Part shown: piece after piece, positions 23,613 to 30,865 of the stretch
Layout: each line of letters opens with the position of its first letter
How positions within the stretch are numbered: position 1 is the stretch's first letter
From: DAOWGG01 sp965369815
GTDB taxonomy: Bacteria > Patescibacteriota > Gracilibacteria > UM-FILTER-43-11
NCBI GenBank assembly: GCA_965369815.1
Contig: CBDUQS010000003.1
Coordinates: forward strand, 1-51,107
Length of the DNA stretch: 51,107 bases
Direction of reading: 5' to 3'
The notes under the pieces: model-generated
Database searches by the model: none
The model's input: the letters and a program-made list of their open reading frames with translations, nothing else
What the model was told of the DNA's origin: nothing
Made by a program: the position numbers and the translations under genes

Positions 23613-23727
23613 CTCATCGCAGGTTGGAAAACCTACTCTTCGATTGGGGTTGTGAATCCTGTTCTTTGTGTGAGGATTTGGGTTGGTGAATGGAGAACGA
23701 AGAGTGGACTTTCTAGTCCGCGATGAG
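23613..23727. ncRNA. Four-way-junction structured element upstream of clpB (strand unknown)
   Basis: Four perfect helices meet with no unpaired base between them: P1 CTCATCGC (23613-23620) with GCGATGAG (23720-23727); P2 AGGTT-GGAA-AACCT (23621-23634); P3 ACTCTTCG (23635-23642) with CGAAGAGT (23698-23705); P5 GGACT-TTCT-AGTCC (23706-23719). P3 encloses P4 AATCCT (23655-23660) with AGGATT (23673-23678), flanked by G-rich strands on the plus side. On the minus strand, seven Ts follow P1 after 4 bases. The pairing density is far beyond chance, so it is either a structured RNA or a DNA cruciform. No known family is recognised. Confidence 0.6.
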
Positions 23728-23741
23728 TTGCCAAAAAAAGT

Positions 23742-23781
23742 TTGACTTCTTTTTTTAGCACTCTATAATGGTGAGTGCTAA
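23742..23781 (+). promoter_or_regulatory. clpB promoter with embedded CIRCE operator (HrcA site)
   Basis: TTAGCACTC (23755-23763), 9-base spacer, GAGTGCTAA (23773-23781) is a perfect CIRCE element. The CIRCE spacer begins with the -10 TATAAT (23764-23769), and TTGACT (23742-23747) stands 16 bases upstream as -35. HrcA binding would therefore block RNA polymerase directly. hrcA is not in the window. Confidence 0.93.
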
Positions 23782-23842
23782 TTATTGTTGTCATTCTGAG
23801 CTCTTTTGTCATCCTGAACTTGATTCAAGATCCATATAAATA

Positions 23843-23866
23843 GATTCCCGCCTTCGCGGGAATGAC
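23843..23866. repeat. REP-like element, partial copy in the clpB leader
   Basis: ATTCCCGC-CTTC-GCGGGAAT with the GACA tail, identical to the right half of the element at 23131-23193. It lies in the roughly 140-base clpB leader, 50 bases before the ATG. Confidence 0.75.
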
Positions 23867-23915
23867 AAGGGGTGGTGGGAATGATAAAATGAAGTAGTTT
23901 TTAACTCAAAATCAA

Positions 23916-26537
23916 ATGGACTTAAAAAAATTCACTGTTAAATCAACGGAGGCATTGCACGAGGCACAGCAGATGGTAACCAATGCTAATCAATCTCAAA
24001 TTGAAACAGGGCATTTGATCCTTGCTTTGATTCAGCAGAAAGAGGGGATTGTTCGACCGATTTTGGAAAAACTAGGAGTGGATTTGATTCACTTGGAATC
24101 GGGATTGAAAGAAAGTTTATCTAAGCTTCCTACCGTTACTGATCCTCGGATTGTTATTAGTCATGAATTGAATAAGGCTTTGAATTTGGCGGAATCTGAG
24201 GCGCGGAATTTGGGTGATGAATTTGTTTCTACTGAGCATATTCTTTTAGGGGTTGTAAAACAAACTAAGCTTCTTAATGTTCGTGAATCGGATGTTCTGA
24301 AAGTGATGAAAGATCTTCGTGGATCACATCGTGTTACTGATCAGGATCCTGAGTCTAAATATCAATCCTTGGAAAAATATACGGTGGATTTCACTCAAAA
24401 AGCGAAAGAAGGAAAGCTTGATCCTGTGATTGGGCGTGATGATGAGATTCGTCGGGCCATGCAGATTCTTGCTCGTCGTACCAAAAACAATCCCGTACTT
24501 GTCGGCGAACCTGGAACCGGTAAAACCGCTATTGTGGAAGGGCTGGCTCAGCGCATTGTGAGCGGAGATGTTCCTGATACTCTGAAGAATAAAAAAGTTC
24601 TTTCACTTGATTTGGGCGCTCTTGTCGCTGGGGCTAAATTCCGTGGGGAATTTGAAGATCGCTTGAAGGCGGTTCTAAAAGAAATTGAAGATGCTGCAGG
24701 TGAAATTATCCTTTTTATGGATGAGCTACACACGATTGTGGGTGCAGGAGCGGTGGAAGGATCGATGGATGCCTCTAATTTACTTAAGCCTGCGTTGGCA
24801 CGTGGTGAACTGCATGCGATTGGTGCCACAACGATTAAAGAATATCGAAAATACATTGAAAAAGACGCAGCATTGGAACGTCGTTTTCAACCCATCATGG
24901 TTTTGGAGCCGACTCCAGAAGATACTGTTTCTATCCTTCGTGGAATCAAAGAAAAATATGAAGTGCATCATGGAGTTCGCATTACTGATGCGGCGATTCT
25001 TTCGGCGGTAGAGCTTTCCACTCGTTATATTGGCGATCGATTCCTCCCCGATAAGGCGATTGATCTGATTGATGAGGCAACTTCCGCTTTAAAAATTGAA
25101 TTGGAAAGTAAGCCAGTCGAACTCGATCAGCTGCATCGTAAGATTATGCAGTTGGAGATTGAAAAAGAGGCGCTCAAAAAAGAGTCCGATAAAGAATCGA
25201 AAGAACGTTTGGATAAAATCTCTAAAGAGGTGGAGAATTTAAAAGAAGATGCAGGTGCGATTGAGATTCGTTGGAAATCTGAGAAAGAATCGCTGGATGA
25301 ATTTAGTGTCGATAAAGAAAAAATTGATCAATTGAAGATTGAAGCGGAACAATTGGAGCGTCGTGGAGAGCTTCAGAAAGTGGCGGAGATTCGCTATGGT
25401 CAAATTCCGGAATTAGAGAAAAAATTAAAAGAAGCTGAGGACAAATTAAAGAAAAAACAGGGGGAGAAATCGCTTTTAAAGCAAGAGGTGACTGAGCAAG
25501 ATATCGCAGACGTTGTTTCTCGCTGGACGGGTATTCCAGTGTCTAAAATGCTTCAAACTGAAACACAGAAGCTCGCTAAAATGGAATCGCTTTTGGAAGA
25601 GCGTGTGATTGGACAAAAAGATGCGATTAAATCCGTTAGCGACGCCGTTCGTCGTGCTCGTGCGGGTATTAGCGATCCGAATAAACCTATTGGCTCCTTT
25701 ATTTTTATGGGTCCAACGGGGGTTGGTAAAACAGAGCTGGCGAAAGCCCTTGCTGAATTTATGTTTAACGATGAGAAATCAATTATTCGCATTGATATGT
25801 CTGAATACATGGAGCGTCATGCGGTGGCTCGCTTAATCGGAGCGCCTCCAGGTTATGTGGGGCATGAAGAAGGCGGTCAGTTGACCGAAGCCGTTCGTCG
25901 AAAGCCGTACAGTGTGATTCTTTTTGATGAAATTGAGAAGGCACATCCTGATGTTTTTAACATCCTTCTTCAGGTTCTTGATGATGGACGTTTAACCGAT
26001 AGTAAGGGGCGTGTGGTCGACTTTAAAAACACGGTGATCATCATGACATCGAACTTGGCAGGTGATGTGATTCAGAAATACGCTTTGGAAACGTCGTCGG
26101 AAGATATGATGATTGCAAAACTTTCTAAAGACGATAAAAATAAAGCCGAAGCCTATGAAAAAGAGCGGGAGAAAATGGTGAATGAGGTGAATGAGGTTTT
26201 GCGAAAGAGTTTTAAGCCTGAATTCCTGAATCGTCTCGACGAAACCATTATTTTTGAATCCCTTACCCTCAAAGAAATCACTCAAATTGTCGATTTACAG
26301 ATTGTTGAAATGGAAGAACGACTTCGCGCGCATAAAATTGAGATCACCATTAGCGATGACGCTAAAAAACTTCTCGCCAAAAATGGTTTTGATCCTCGAT
26401 ACGGCGCTCGTCCACTCAAACGCTACATCCAACAAGCTATTGAGAATCCTTTGGCGATGATGATTGTTGAAGGATCGGTTAAAGATGGGGTGAGGGTGAA
26501 GGTGGAGGAGAAGGGTGGGGAGATATTAATTAAATAA
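23916..26537 (+). CDS. clpB: ATP-dependent chaperone ClpB
   Basis: ClpB is a hexameric AAA+ disaggregase that pulls proteins out of aggregates together with DnaK. The 873-residue chain has the Clp N-domain repeats (residues 1-145), AAA1 with Walker A GEPGTGKT at 197-204 and FMDELHTIVGAG as Walker B, a coiled-coil middle domain at about 400-530, which separates ClpB from ClpA and ClpX, and AAA2 with GPTGVGKT at 599-606 and LFDEIEKAHPD. The C-terminus has the DPRYGARPLKR sensor-2 motif. Control by CIRCE marks it as an HrcA heat-shock gene. The start ATG has no Shine-Dalgarno. A small membrane protein gene follows 4 bases later. Confidence 0.96.
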   Translation: MDLKKFTVKSTEALHEAQQMVTNANQSQIETGHLILALIQQKEGIVRPILEKLGVDLIHLESGLKESLSKLPTVTDPRIVISHELNKALNLAESEARNLGDEFVSTEHILLGVVKQTKLLNVRESDVLKVMKDLRGSHRVTDQDPESKYQSLEKYTVDFTQKAKEGKLDPVIGRDDEIRRAMQILARRTKNNPVLVGEPGTGKTAIVEGLAQRIVSGDVPDTLKNKKVLSLDLGALVAGAKFRGEFEDRLKAVLKEIEDAAGEIILFMDELHTIVGAGAVEGSMDASNLLKPALARGELHAIGATTIKEYRKYIEKDAALERRFQPIMVLEPTPEDTVSILRGIKEKYEVHHGVRITDAAILSAVELSTRYIGDRFLPDKAIDLIDEATSALKIELESKPVELDQLHRKIMQLEIEKEALKKESDKESKERLDKISKEVENLKEDAGAIEIRWKSEKESLDEFSVDKEKIDQLKIEAEQLERRGELQKVAEIRYGQIPELEKKLKEAEDKLKKKQGEKSLLKQEVTEQDIADVVSRWTGIPVSKMLQTETQKLAKMESLLEERVIGQKDAIKSVSDAVRRARAGISDPNKPIGSFIFMGPTGVGKTELAKALAEFMFNDEKSIIRIDMSEYMERHAVARLIGAPPGYVGHEEGGQLTEAVRRKPYSVILFDEIEKAHPDVFNILLQVLDDGRLTDSKGRVVDFKNTVIIMTSNLAGDVIQKYALETSSEDMMIAKLSKDDKNKAEAYEKEREKMVNEVNEVLRKSFKPEFLNRLDETIIFESLTLKEITQIVDLQIVEMEERLRAHKIEITISDDAKKLLAKNGFDPRYGARPLKRYIQQAIENPLAMMIVEGSVKDGVRVKVEEKGGEILIK

Positions 26538-26541
26538 ACCC

Positions 26542-26775
26542 ATGATTACTACAACCTTCCTCATCATTGCAATCATCCGAACCGTCCTTGTGGTGGCGGT
26601 GGTTTATCATTTCTGTAAATATTTTAATGCACATAAGCCGACGAATAAGTTTTTATTGAAACATTGGAAAAAGGATAAGCGATTGAGGGATTTGTTGATT
26701 CAGTACTGGTGGCAGTTTGGGGTGGGGTTCTTTTTGGTGCAGATTGTGATTAAAGGTGCTTTAAATATTTCTTGA
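26542..26775 (+). CDS. Small membrane protein, 77 aa
   Basis: Two hydrophobic helices (about 4-25 and 56-75) flank a basic, aromatic loop (HKPTNKFLLKHWKKDKRLRD). No family is recognised. It begins 4 bases after the clpB stop, so it probably belongs to the CIRCE-controlled transcript. Confidence 0.6.
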   Translation: MITTTFLIIAIIRTVLVVAVVYHFCKYFNAHKPTNKFLLKHWKKDKRLRDLLIQYWWQFGVGFFLVQIVIKGALNIS

Positions 26776-26937
26776 GCTTTTTAAGGAAAAGCGTTAAACT
26801 AGGCTGGCTAAAACATGGAATAGGGAAATCCTTAAAATTGAAAATAATCTTCTTTCGCAGATTTTTCCAATTTTATCTCCACTTCGGTGCGGTCATGCGA
26901 CCTACCTCCGTTCAGAACGGATTTCTCGCAATTGTAT
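26776..26937. other. Intergenic region before tRNA-His with several hairpins
   Basis: AAAATTG pairs with CAATTTT around 26836-26875, with inner ATCT/AGAT. Next come GGTC-ATGC-GACC and CCGTT-CAG-AACGG near 26891-26920. No T-run follows them, no clear promoter for the tRNA is visible, and I see no open frame of note. Confidence 0.4.
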
Positions 26938-27015
26938 GGCGGGTGTAGCTCAGTTGGTTAGAGCGTCCGGTTGTGGTCCGGAAGGTCGTGGGTTCGAACC
27001 CCATCACTCGCCCCA
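26938..27015 (+). tRNA. tRNA-His (anticodon GTG)
   Basis: Acceptor GCGGGTG pairs with CACTCGC (one G-U). The anticodon loop TTGTGGT gives GTG, the T-arm is GTGGG-TTCGAAC-CCCAT, and the CCA end is encoded. The extra G(-1) opposite C73, typical of tRNA-His, is present at 26938. Confidence 0.97.
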
Positions 27016-27032
27016 TCTCTTTGGCTTATCCC

Positions 27033-27061
27033 TTGAATTTTAGGCGTTTTTTTGGTATAAT
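27033..27061 (+). promoter_or_regulatory. Promoter of the TM-helix channel gene
   Basis: TTGAAT (27033-27038), 17-base spacer, TATAAT (27056-27061), 28 bases before the ATG at 27090. Confidence 0.72.
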
Positions 27062-27089
27062 AGTAAGATAAATTTAACAATTGAACTAA

Positions 27090-27845
27090 ATGGAGGCTAT
27101 CTTCTTACAAATTGGGACAGGGATTATTAATGCGATCAACTCTAAGCTTGAAAAGACGATTGAGATGGCTCCTTTTATTTTGGGGGCAATAGCTGTGCTT
27201 CTGTTTGGTTGGATTTTAGCGGAAGTTGTGTCTCGGGTGATTGTTAATTTAGGTCATAAAATTCACTTGGAAACGATTGCTGATAAGATTGGCTTAAAGC
27301 ACTTTTTGGATCGAACGAAGACTAAAAAAACTCCTTCTGAGGTTATTGCTTCGGGTGTGAAGGGGTATTTGATTTTTCTATTTTTTATTGAAGCGACTAA
27401 AATTGCTAAATTAACAGAGATAGCTGAGTTTTTATCGGTTATCTATGGGTACATTCCCGAGGTGATTATTGCCATATTCATTATGCTAGTGGGTGTCCGC
27501 ATTGGACATACGCTTCAAGCTGTTATTGTTACCTCTCTTAGTTTTGCGAAGGCTAATACAGCTAATATACTTGGTTTGGCGGCAAAATATACCATGATTG
27601 CCTTTGCCGTGTTAGCTGCTCTTTCTCAGTTGCAGATTGCTGAGATTCTGATCAACATTCTTTTTGTAGGCTTTATTGCTATGCTGACCATTTCTGGAGG
27701 ACTTGCCTTTGGCTTAGGAGGGAAGGATATGGTTGCAGACCTTCTAGACGATGTAAAAAAAGTGGAATTAAAAGAAATTAAGAAAGAGATTAAGGAAGAT
27801 CTCATTGAAAGGGAAAAGAGAAAAAATCATAAGAAAAAGAAATAA
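27090..27845 (+). CDS. Conserved TM-helix (CmpX/MscS-related) membrane protein
   Basis: The 251-residue protein carries the TM-helix repeats found in MscS-superfamily relatives such as CmpX. Hydrophobic helices lie at about residues 28-50, 90-105, 115-140, 158-180 and 183-207, and the glycine-rich end GGLAFGLGGKDMVADLLDD matches the pore-end motif of the family. The C-terminus is a strongly charged KKEIKEDLIEREKRKNHKKKK-like tail, with no beta-domain as in true MscS. A role in osmotic or membrane-tension response is plausible but not shown. Own promoter upstream; leuS follows with its own promoter. Confidence 0.8.
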   Translation: MEAIFLQIGTGIINAINSKLEKTIEMAPFILGAIAVLLFGWILAEVVSRVIVNLGHKIHLETIADKIGLKHFLDRTKTKKTPSEVIASGVKGYLIFLFFIEATKIAKLTEIAEFLSVIYGYIPEVIIAIFIMLVGVRIGHTLQAVIVTSLSFAKANTANILGLAAKYTMIAFAVLAALSQLQIAEILINILFVGFIAMLTISGGLAFGLGGKDMVADLLDDVKKVELKEIKKEIKEDLIEREKRKNHKKKK

Positions 27846-27875
27846 TATATTTCCAATGCTAGGTTCTTGAGCGAC

Positions 27876-27904
27876 TTGGTCTTTTTTTTGTTATGCGCTA
27901 TACT
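27876..27904 (+). promoter_or_regulatory. Candidate leuS promoter
   Basis: TTGGTC (27876-27881), 17-base spacer, TATACT (27899-27904), 29 bases before the ATG. Confidence 0.55.
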
Positions 27905-27933
27905 TTTCGGCGTGATTTAACCTCCTTTAATTC

Positions 27934-30369
27934 ATGTATGATCCCTCGAAGATAGAGCCTAAATGGCAAGAATATTGGCTGAAGAATAAAACCTTTAAAT
28001 CGGAAATTGATGAAAAGAAGGAAAAGTACTATGTGCTTGATATGTTTCCTTATCCCAGTGGAGCTGGTTTACATGTGGGTCATCCAGAAGGTTATACGGC
28101 CACGGATATTATCTGTCGTTATAAGCGAATGAAGGGGGTGAATGTGATGCATCCTATGGGATGGGACGCTTTTGGGCTTCCTGCGGAGAATTATGCCATT
28201 AAAACGGGTCAGCATCCCTCTAAGGTAACAGCAGAGAACATCGCGACGTTTAAAAGGCAGATTCAGTCCATTGGATTCAGTTACGATTGGGATCGTGAGG
28301 TGGATACGACTGATCCGAATTATTATAAATGGACTCAGTGGATCTTTTTACAGTTGTTTAAAAAAGGTTTGGCTTATGAGTCTGAGCTACCAATCAACTG
28401 GTGCCCGAGTTGTAAAACGGGTTTGGCGAATGAGGAGGTGGTGAATGGGAAATGCGATCGTTGCGGAGAGCAAACCACTAAAAAAATGCTTCGTCAGTGG
28501 GTTTTAAAAATTACTGATTATGCGGATCGTTTATTAGATGATCTAGAAGAGCTGGATTGGCCTGAACCAATTAAAATTCAGCAACGCAATTGGATTGGGA
28601 AATCCCATGGAGCCAATTTGAGGTTTCAAATTGCAAACTCGAAACTCGAAACTCGAAACTCGAAAAAAACTCAAAGCTCAAAGTCTGAAATTGAAGTTTA
28701 TACGACGCGGCCGGATACTTTATTCGGGGCGACTTATATGGTTCTTTCCCCTGAACATCCTTTGGTTTACAAGCTAGTAACGGAAGATAAAAAAGAGGTG
28801 GTGGAGCAATATAAAGAAGCGGCGTTGATGAAATCGGATTTACAGCGAACGGATTTAAATAAAGATAAATCGGGTGAATTTATTGGAGCTTATGCGATAA
28901 ATCCAGTGAACGGTGAGGAAATTCCTATCTGGATTGCGGATTATGTGTTGATGGGCTATGGAACAGGGGCGATTATGGCGGTTCCAGGTCATGATGAGCG
29001 AGACTGGGAGTTTGCGAAAAAGTTTGATTTACCAATTGTAGAAGTAATTGAGGGGGGTGATGTTCATGAAGCTGCCTATACGGAGGATGGTAAATTGGTT
29101 AATTCTGATTTTTTGGATGGACTGAATGTCGAAGATTCAAAATTTAAAATGATTCGATGGCTGGAAGAGAAGGGAATTGGAGATGGGGCGGTGAATTATA
29201 AATTGAAAGATTGGGTATTTAGTCGTCAGCGTTATTGGGGAGAACCGATTCCGATCGTCAATTGCGAAAAGTGTGGAGCCGTTCCTTTGGAGGAAAAAGA
29301 TCTTCCACTTTTACTTCCGGATGTTGAAAAATACGAACCAACTGGAACCGGTGAATCTCCTTTAGCATCGATCACTGATTGGGTGGAAGTGGATTGTCCT
29401 AAATGCTCTGTTCCGGCGCGTCGTGAAACCAATACGATGCCTCAGTGGGGTGGAAGTTGTTGGTATTACTTGCGCTATCTAAGCCCGAACGACGACAAGC
29501 ATTTTATTAACCCAGAGGATGAGAAATATTGGATGAATGTTGATTTGTATGTGGGTGGTGCTGAGCACGCTGTGTTACATCTATTGTACGCTCGTTTTTG
29601 GCATAAAGTTTTGTTCGATCTTGGATTCTTGCGAGACAAAGAACCGTTTCAGAAGCTTATGAATCAAGGTCTCATTCTTGGTGAAGATGGTGAAAAGATG
29701 AGCAAAAGCCGTGGAAATGTGGTGAATCCCGATGATGTGATTCGACAGTATGGTGCGGATACTCTTCGTTTATACGAAATGTTTATGGGGCCATTTGATG
29801 CAGTGAAGCCGTGGAGCATGAATAATATTGAAGGATCATTTCGGTTCCTTCAGAAGGTGTGGCGGTTGCTTGAAGAGGGGAATGTAGTAGATAAGGAGCC
29901 TGATGAGAATATTAATCGGCTGGTTCATAAAACCGTTAAAAAAGTGGGTGAAGATATTGATTCCTTTGGCTTTAACACCGCCATTTCTCAAATGATGATT
30001 TTAGCGAATGAGCTTTTGAAGTTAAAAGAAATTCCAAAAGAAGCTTTAGAAAAACTCGTTCTTATTCTTGCTCCTTTTGCTCCTCATTTGGGTGAAGAAA
30101 TGTGGGAAAAGCTTGGGCATTCCGATTCAATTGCTTACGCGCCGTGGCCTAAGTTTGATTCAACATTAGTAGTCGACAATACATTTGAATTGGTTTTTGC
30201 CGTGAATGGAAAGAAACGCAGTTCCGAGGAGGTTCCATTGGATATTTCCGAAGAAGATGCCATTGAAAAAGCGATGGCCGATGAGGCGATTCAACGAAAC
30301 ACTGAGGGGAAACAGATTATCAAAAAAATCTATGTGAAAGCTAAATTGGTGAATATTGTTATTAAATAG
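27934..30369 (+). CDS. leuS: Leucyl-tRNA synthetase
   Basis: LeuRS charges tRNA-Leu and edits errors in its CP1 domain. The 811-residue protein has the HIGH-type motif in PYPSGAGLHVGH, zinc-ligand-like CPSC and CDRCG pairs in the connecting region, the editing-domain entry WIGKSHGANLRF, the TTRPDTLFGATYM threonine-rich motif, and EDGEKMSKSRGN as KMSKS loop. It ends KLVNIVIK, the normal family C-terminus. Odd feature: between WIGKS and TTRPDT the coding sequence contains four tandem copies of a 7-base unit (28635-28662), adding an extra Ser/Lys/Thr-rich loop at about residues 232-250. The stop codon is directly at the edge of the inverted-repeat unit at 30368. Confidence 0.95.
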   Translation: MYDPSKIEPKWQEYWLKNKTFKSEIDEKKEKYYVLDMFPYPSGAGLHVGHPEGYTATDIICRYKRMKGVNVMHPMGWDAFGLPAENYAIKTGQHPSKVTAENIATFKRQIQSIGFSYDWDREVDTTDPNYYKWTQWIFLQLFKKGLAYESELPINWCPSCKTGLANEEVVNGKCDRCGEQTTKKMLRQWVLKITDYADRLLDDLEELDWPEPIKIQQRNWIGKSHGANLRFQIANSKLETRNSKKTQSSKSEIEVYTTRPDTLFGATYMVLSPEHPLVYKLVTEDKKEVVEQYKEAALMKSDLQRTDLNKDKSGEFIGAYAINPVNGEEIPIWIADYVLMGYGTGAIMAVPGHDERDWEFAKKFDLPIVEVIEGGDVHEAAYTEDGKLVNSDFLDGLNVEDSKFKMIRWLEEKGIGDGAVNYKLKDWVFSRQRYWGEPIPIVNCEKCGAVPLEEKDLPLLLPDVEKYEPTGTGESPLASITDWVEVDCPKCSVPARRETNTMPQWGGSCWYYLRYLSPNDDKHFINPEDEKYWMNVDLYVGGAEHAVLHLLYARFWHKVLFDLGFLRDKEPFQKLMNQGLILGEDGEKMSKSRGNVVNPDDVIRQYGADTLRLYEMFMGPFDAVKPWSMNNIEGSFRFLQKVWRLLEEGNVVDKEPDENINRLVHKTVKKVGEDIDSFGFNTAISQMMILANELLKLKEIPKEALEKLVLILAPFAPHLGEEMWEKLGHSDSIAYAPWPKFDSTLVVDNTFELVFAVNGKKRSSEEVPLDISEEDAIEKAMADEAIQRNTEGKQIIKKIYVKAKLVNIVIK
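28635..28662. repeat. Four perfect tandem AAACTCG units inside leuS
   Basis: AAACTCG occurs four times without interruption, followed by decaying AAACTC/AAAGCTC/AAAGTC copies to about 28685. The 7-base unit cycles through the three frames without creating a stop. Confidence 0.85.
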
Positions 30370-30751
30370 TGCGAGTGCAAGTGCGAGTCTCAAGTGGGTT
30401 TTTAATAACCGTTTTTTTAATTAATCCAAATAGCATTTTGGTTATCTCTTCAATATCAGATCTTATTTCCTTAAATTGCTTTTGATCAACTGGGTATTGA
30501 TTGAAGATAATTTGAAAAATAGCAATTACTTCAAATGCTGACCCTCTGCTAATAATATAAAATCGACGACGATCAGGAACTGTAAAGCGACCAACACCTT
30601 CAGCAATATTAAGGGCAATCGAAGTTGAAGCTCTTTTTAATTGTTTTTGCAAAAAATAATCAATTGATTGATTTTCATTCAAAAACGAAAATATCTTTTT
30701 ATTTAAATTTAATGTCTTTTTATAAACATCTAATTGCTCAAAATCAAACAT
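30362..30751 (-). CDS. Four-helix-bundle protein (S23 / rRNA intervening-sequence family)
   Basis: The 129-residue protein from the ATG at 30751 is recognisable as the S23/IVP four-helix-bundle family: FEQLDVYKKTLNLNKKIF at its start, LQKQLKRASTSIALNIAEG at the second helix, then DRRRFYIISRGSAFEV. These proteins were first found inside 23S rRNA intervening sequences and are related in fold to Avd of diversity-generating retroelements. Here the gene stands alone between leuS and the pilin operon. Its last residues (TRTCTRTI) are encoded by the left inverted-repeat arm, and it overlaps the leuS stop region. A longer frame upstream (to 30811) adds 20 residues that look non-native. Confidence 0.85.
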   Translation of the reverse strand: MFDFEQLDVYKKTLNLNKKIFSFLNENQSIDYFLQKQLKRASTSIALNIAEGVGRFTVPDRRRFYIISRGSAFEVIAIFQIIFNQYPVDQKQFKEIRSDIEEITKMLFGLIKKTVIKNPLETRTCTRTI

Positions 30752-30859
30752 AATAAAATAGTTAAAATACAAAAAAACCTTTTGATTCAAAAAGGGTATT
30801 ACTTTTATCACATCAATTGTCGTAGGTCAATACTTGAGACTCGCACTTGCACTCGCACT
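30368..30859. mobile_element. 28-bp inverted-repeat unit carrying the four-helix-bundle gene
   Basis: Arms 30368-30395 and 30832-30859 are exact reverse complements over 28 bases, built of hexamer-like units GTGCGA, GTGCAA, GTGCGA, GTCTCA. The 492-bp unit fills precisely the space between the leuS stop codon (30367-30369) and the last pilin gene stop (30866). No target duplication is obvious. Whether it moves, or is an expanded palindrome, cannot be told from one copy. Confidence 0.65.
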
Positions 30860-30865
30860 TGAAGA

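Noticed and set aside
23613..23727. Hairpin ribozyme, tRNA-like or SRP RNA identity for the four-way-junction element
   Set aside because: An AGAA and a four-way junction are present, but loop A/loop B consensus, SRP tetraloop-asymmetric-loop sequence and tRNA-like arms are not.
23303..23915. Toxin-antitoxin pair around the AbrB-like gene
   Set aside because: No plausible toxin frame follows; the next 385 bases are structured non-coding DNA.
26254..26460. Extra gene within clpB and similar internal frames in leuS, the macroglobulin and the giant orphan
   Set aside because: They are out-of-frame shadows of clear genes with no promoter and no protein-like features.
30752..30811. 20-residue N-terminal extension of the four-helix-bundle protein
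   Set aside because: Family members begin close to the MFDFEQLDVYKK segment, and the extension is Phe/Ile-rich intergenic-like sequence.
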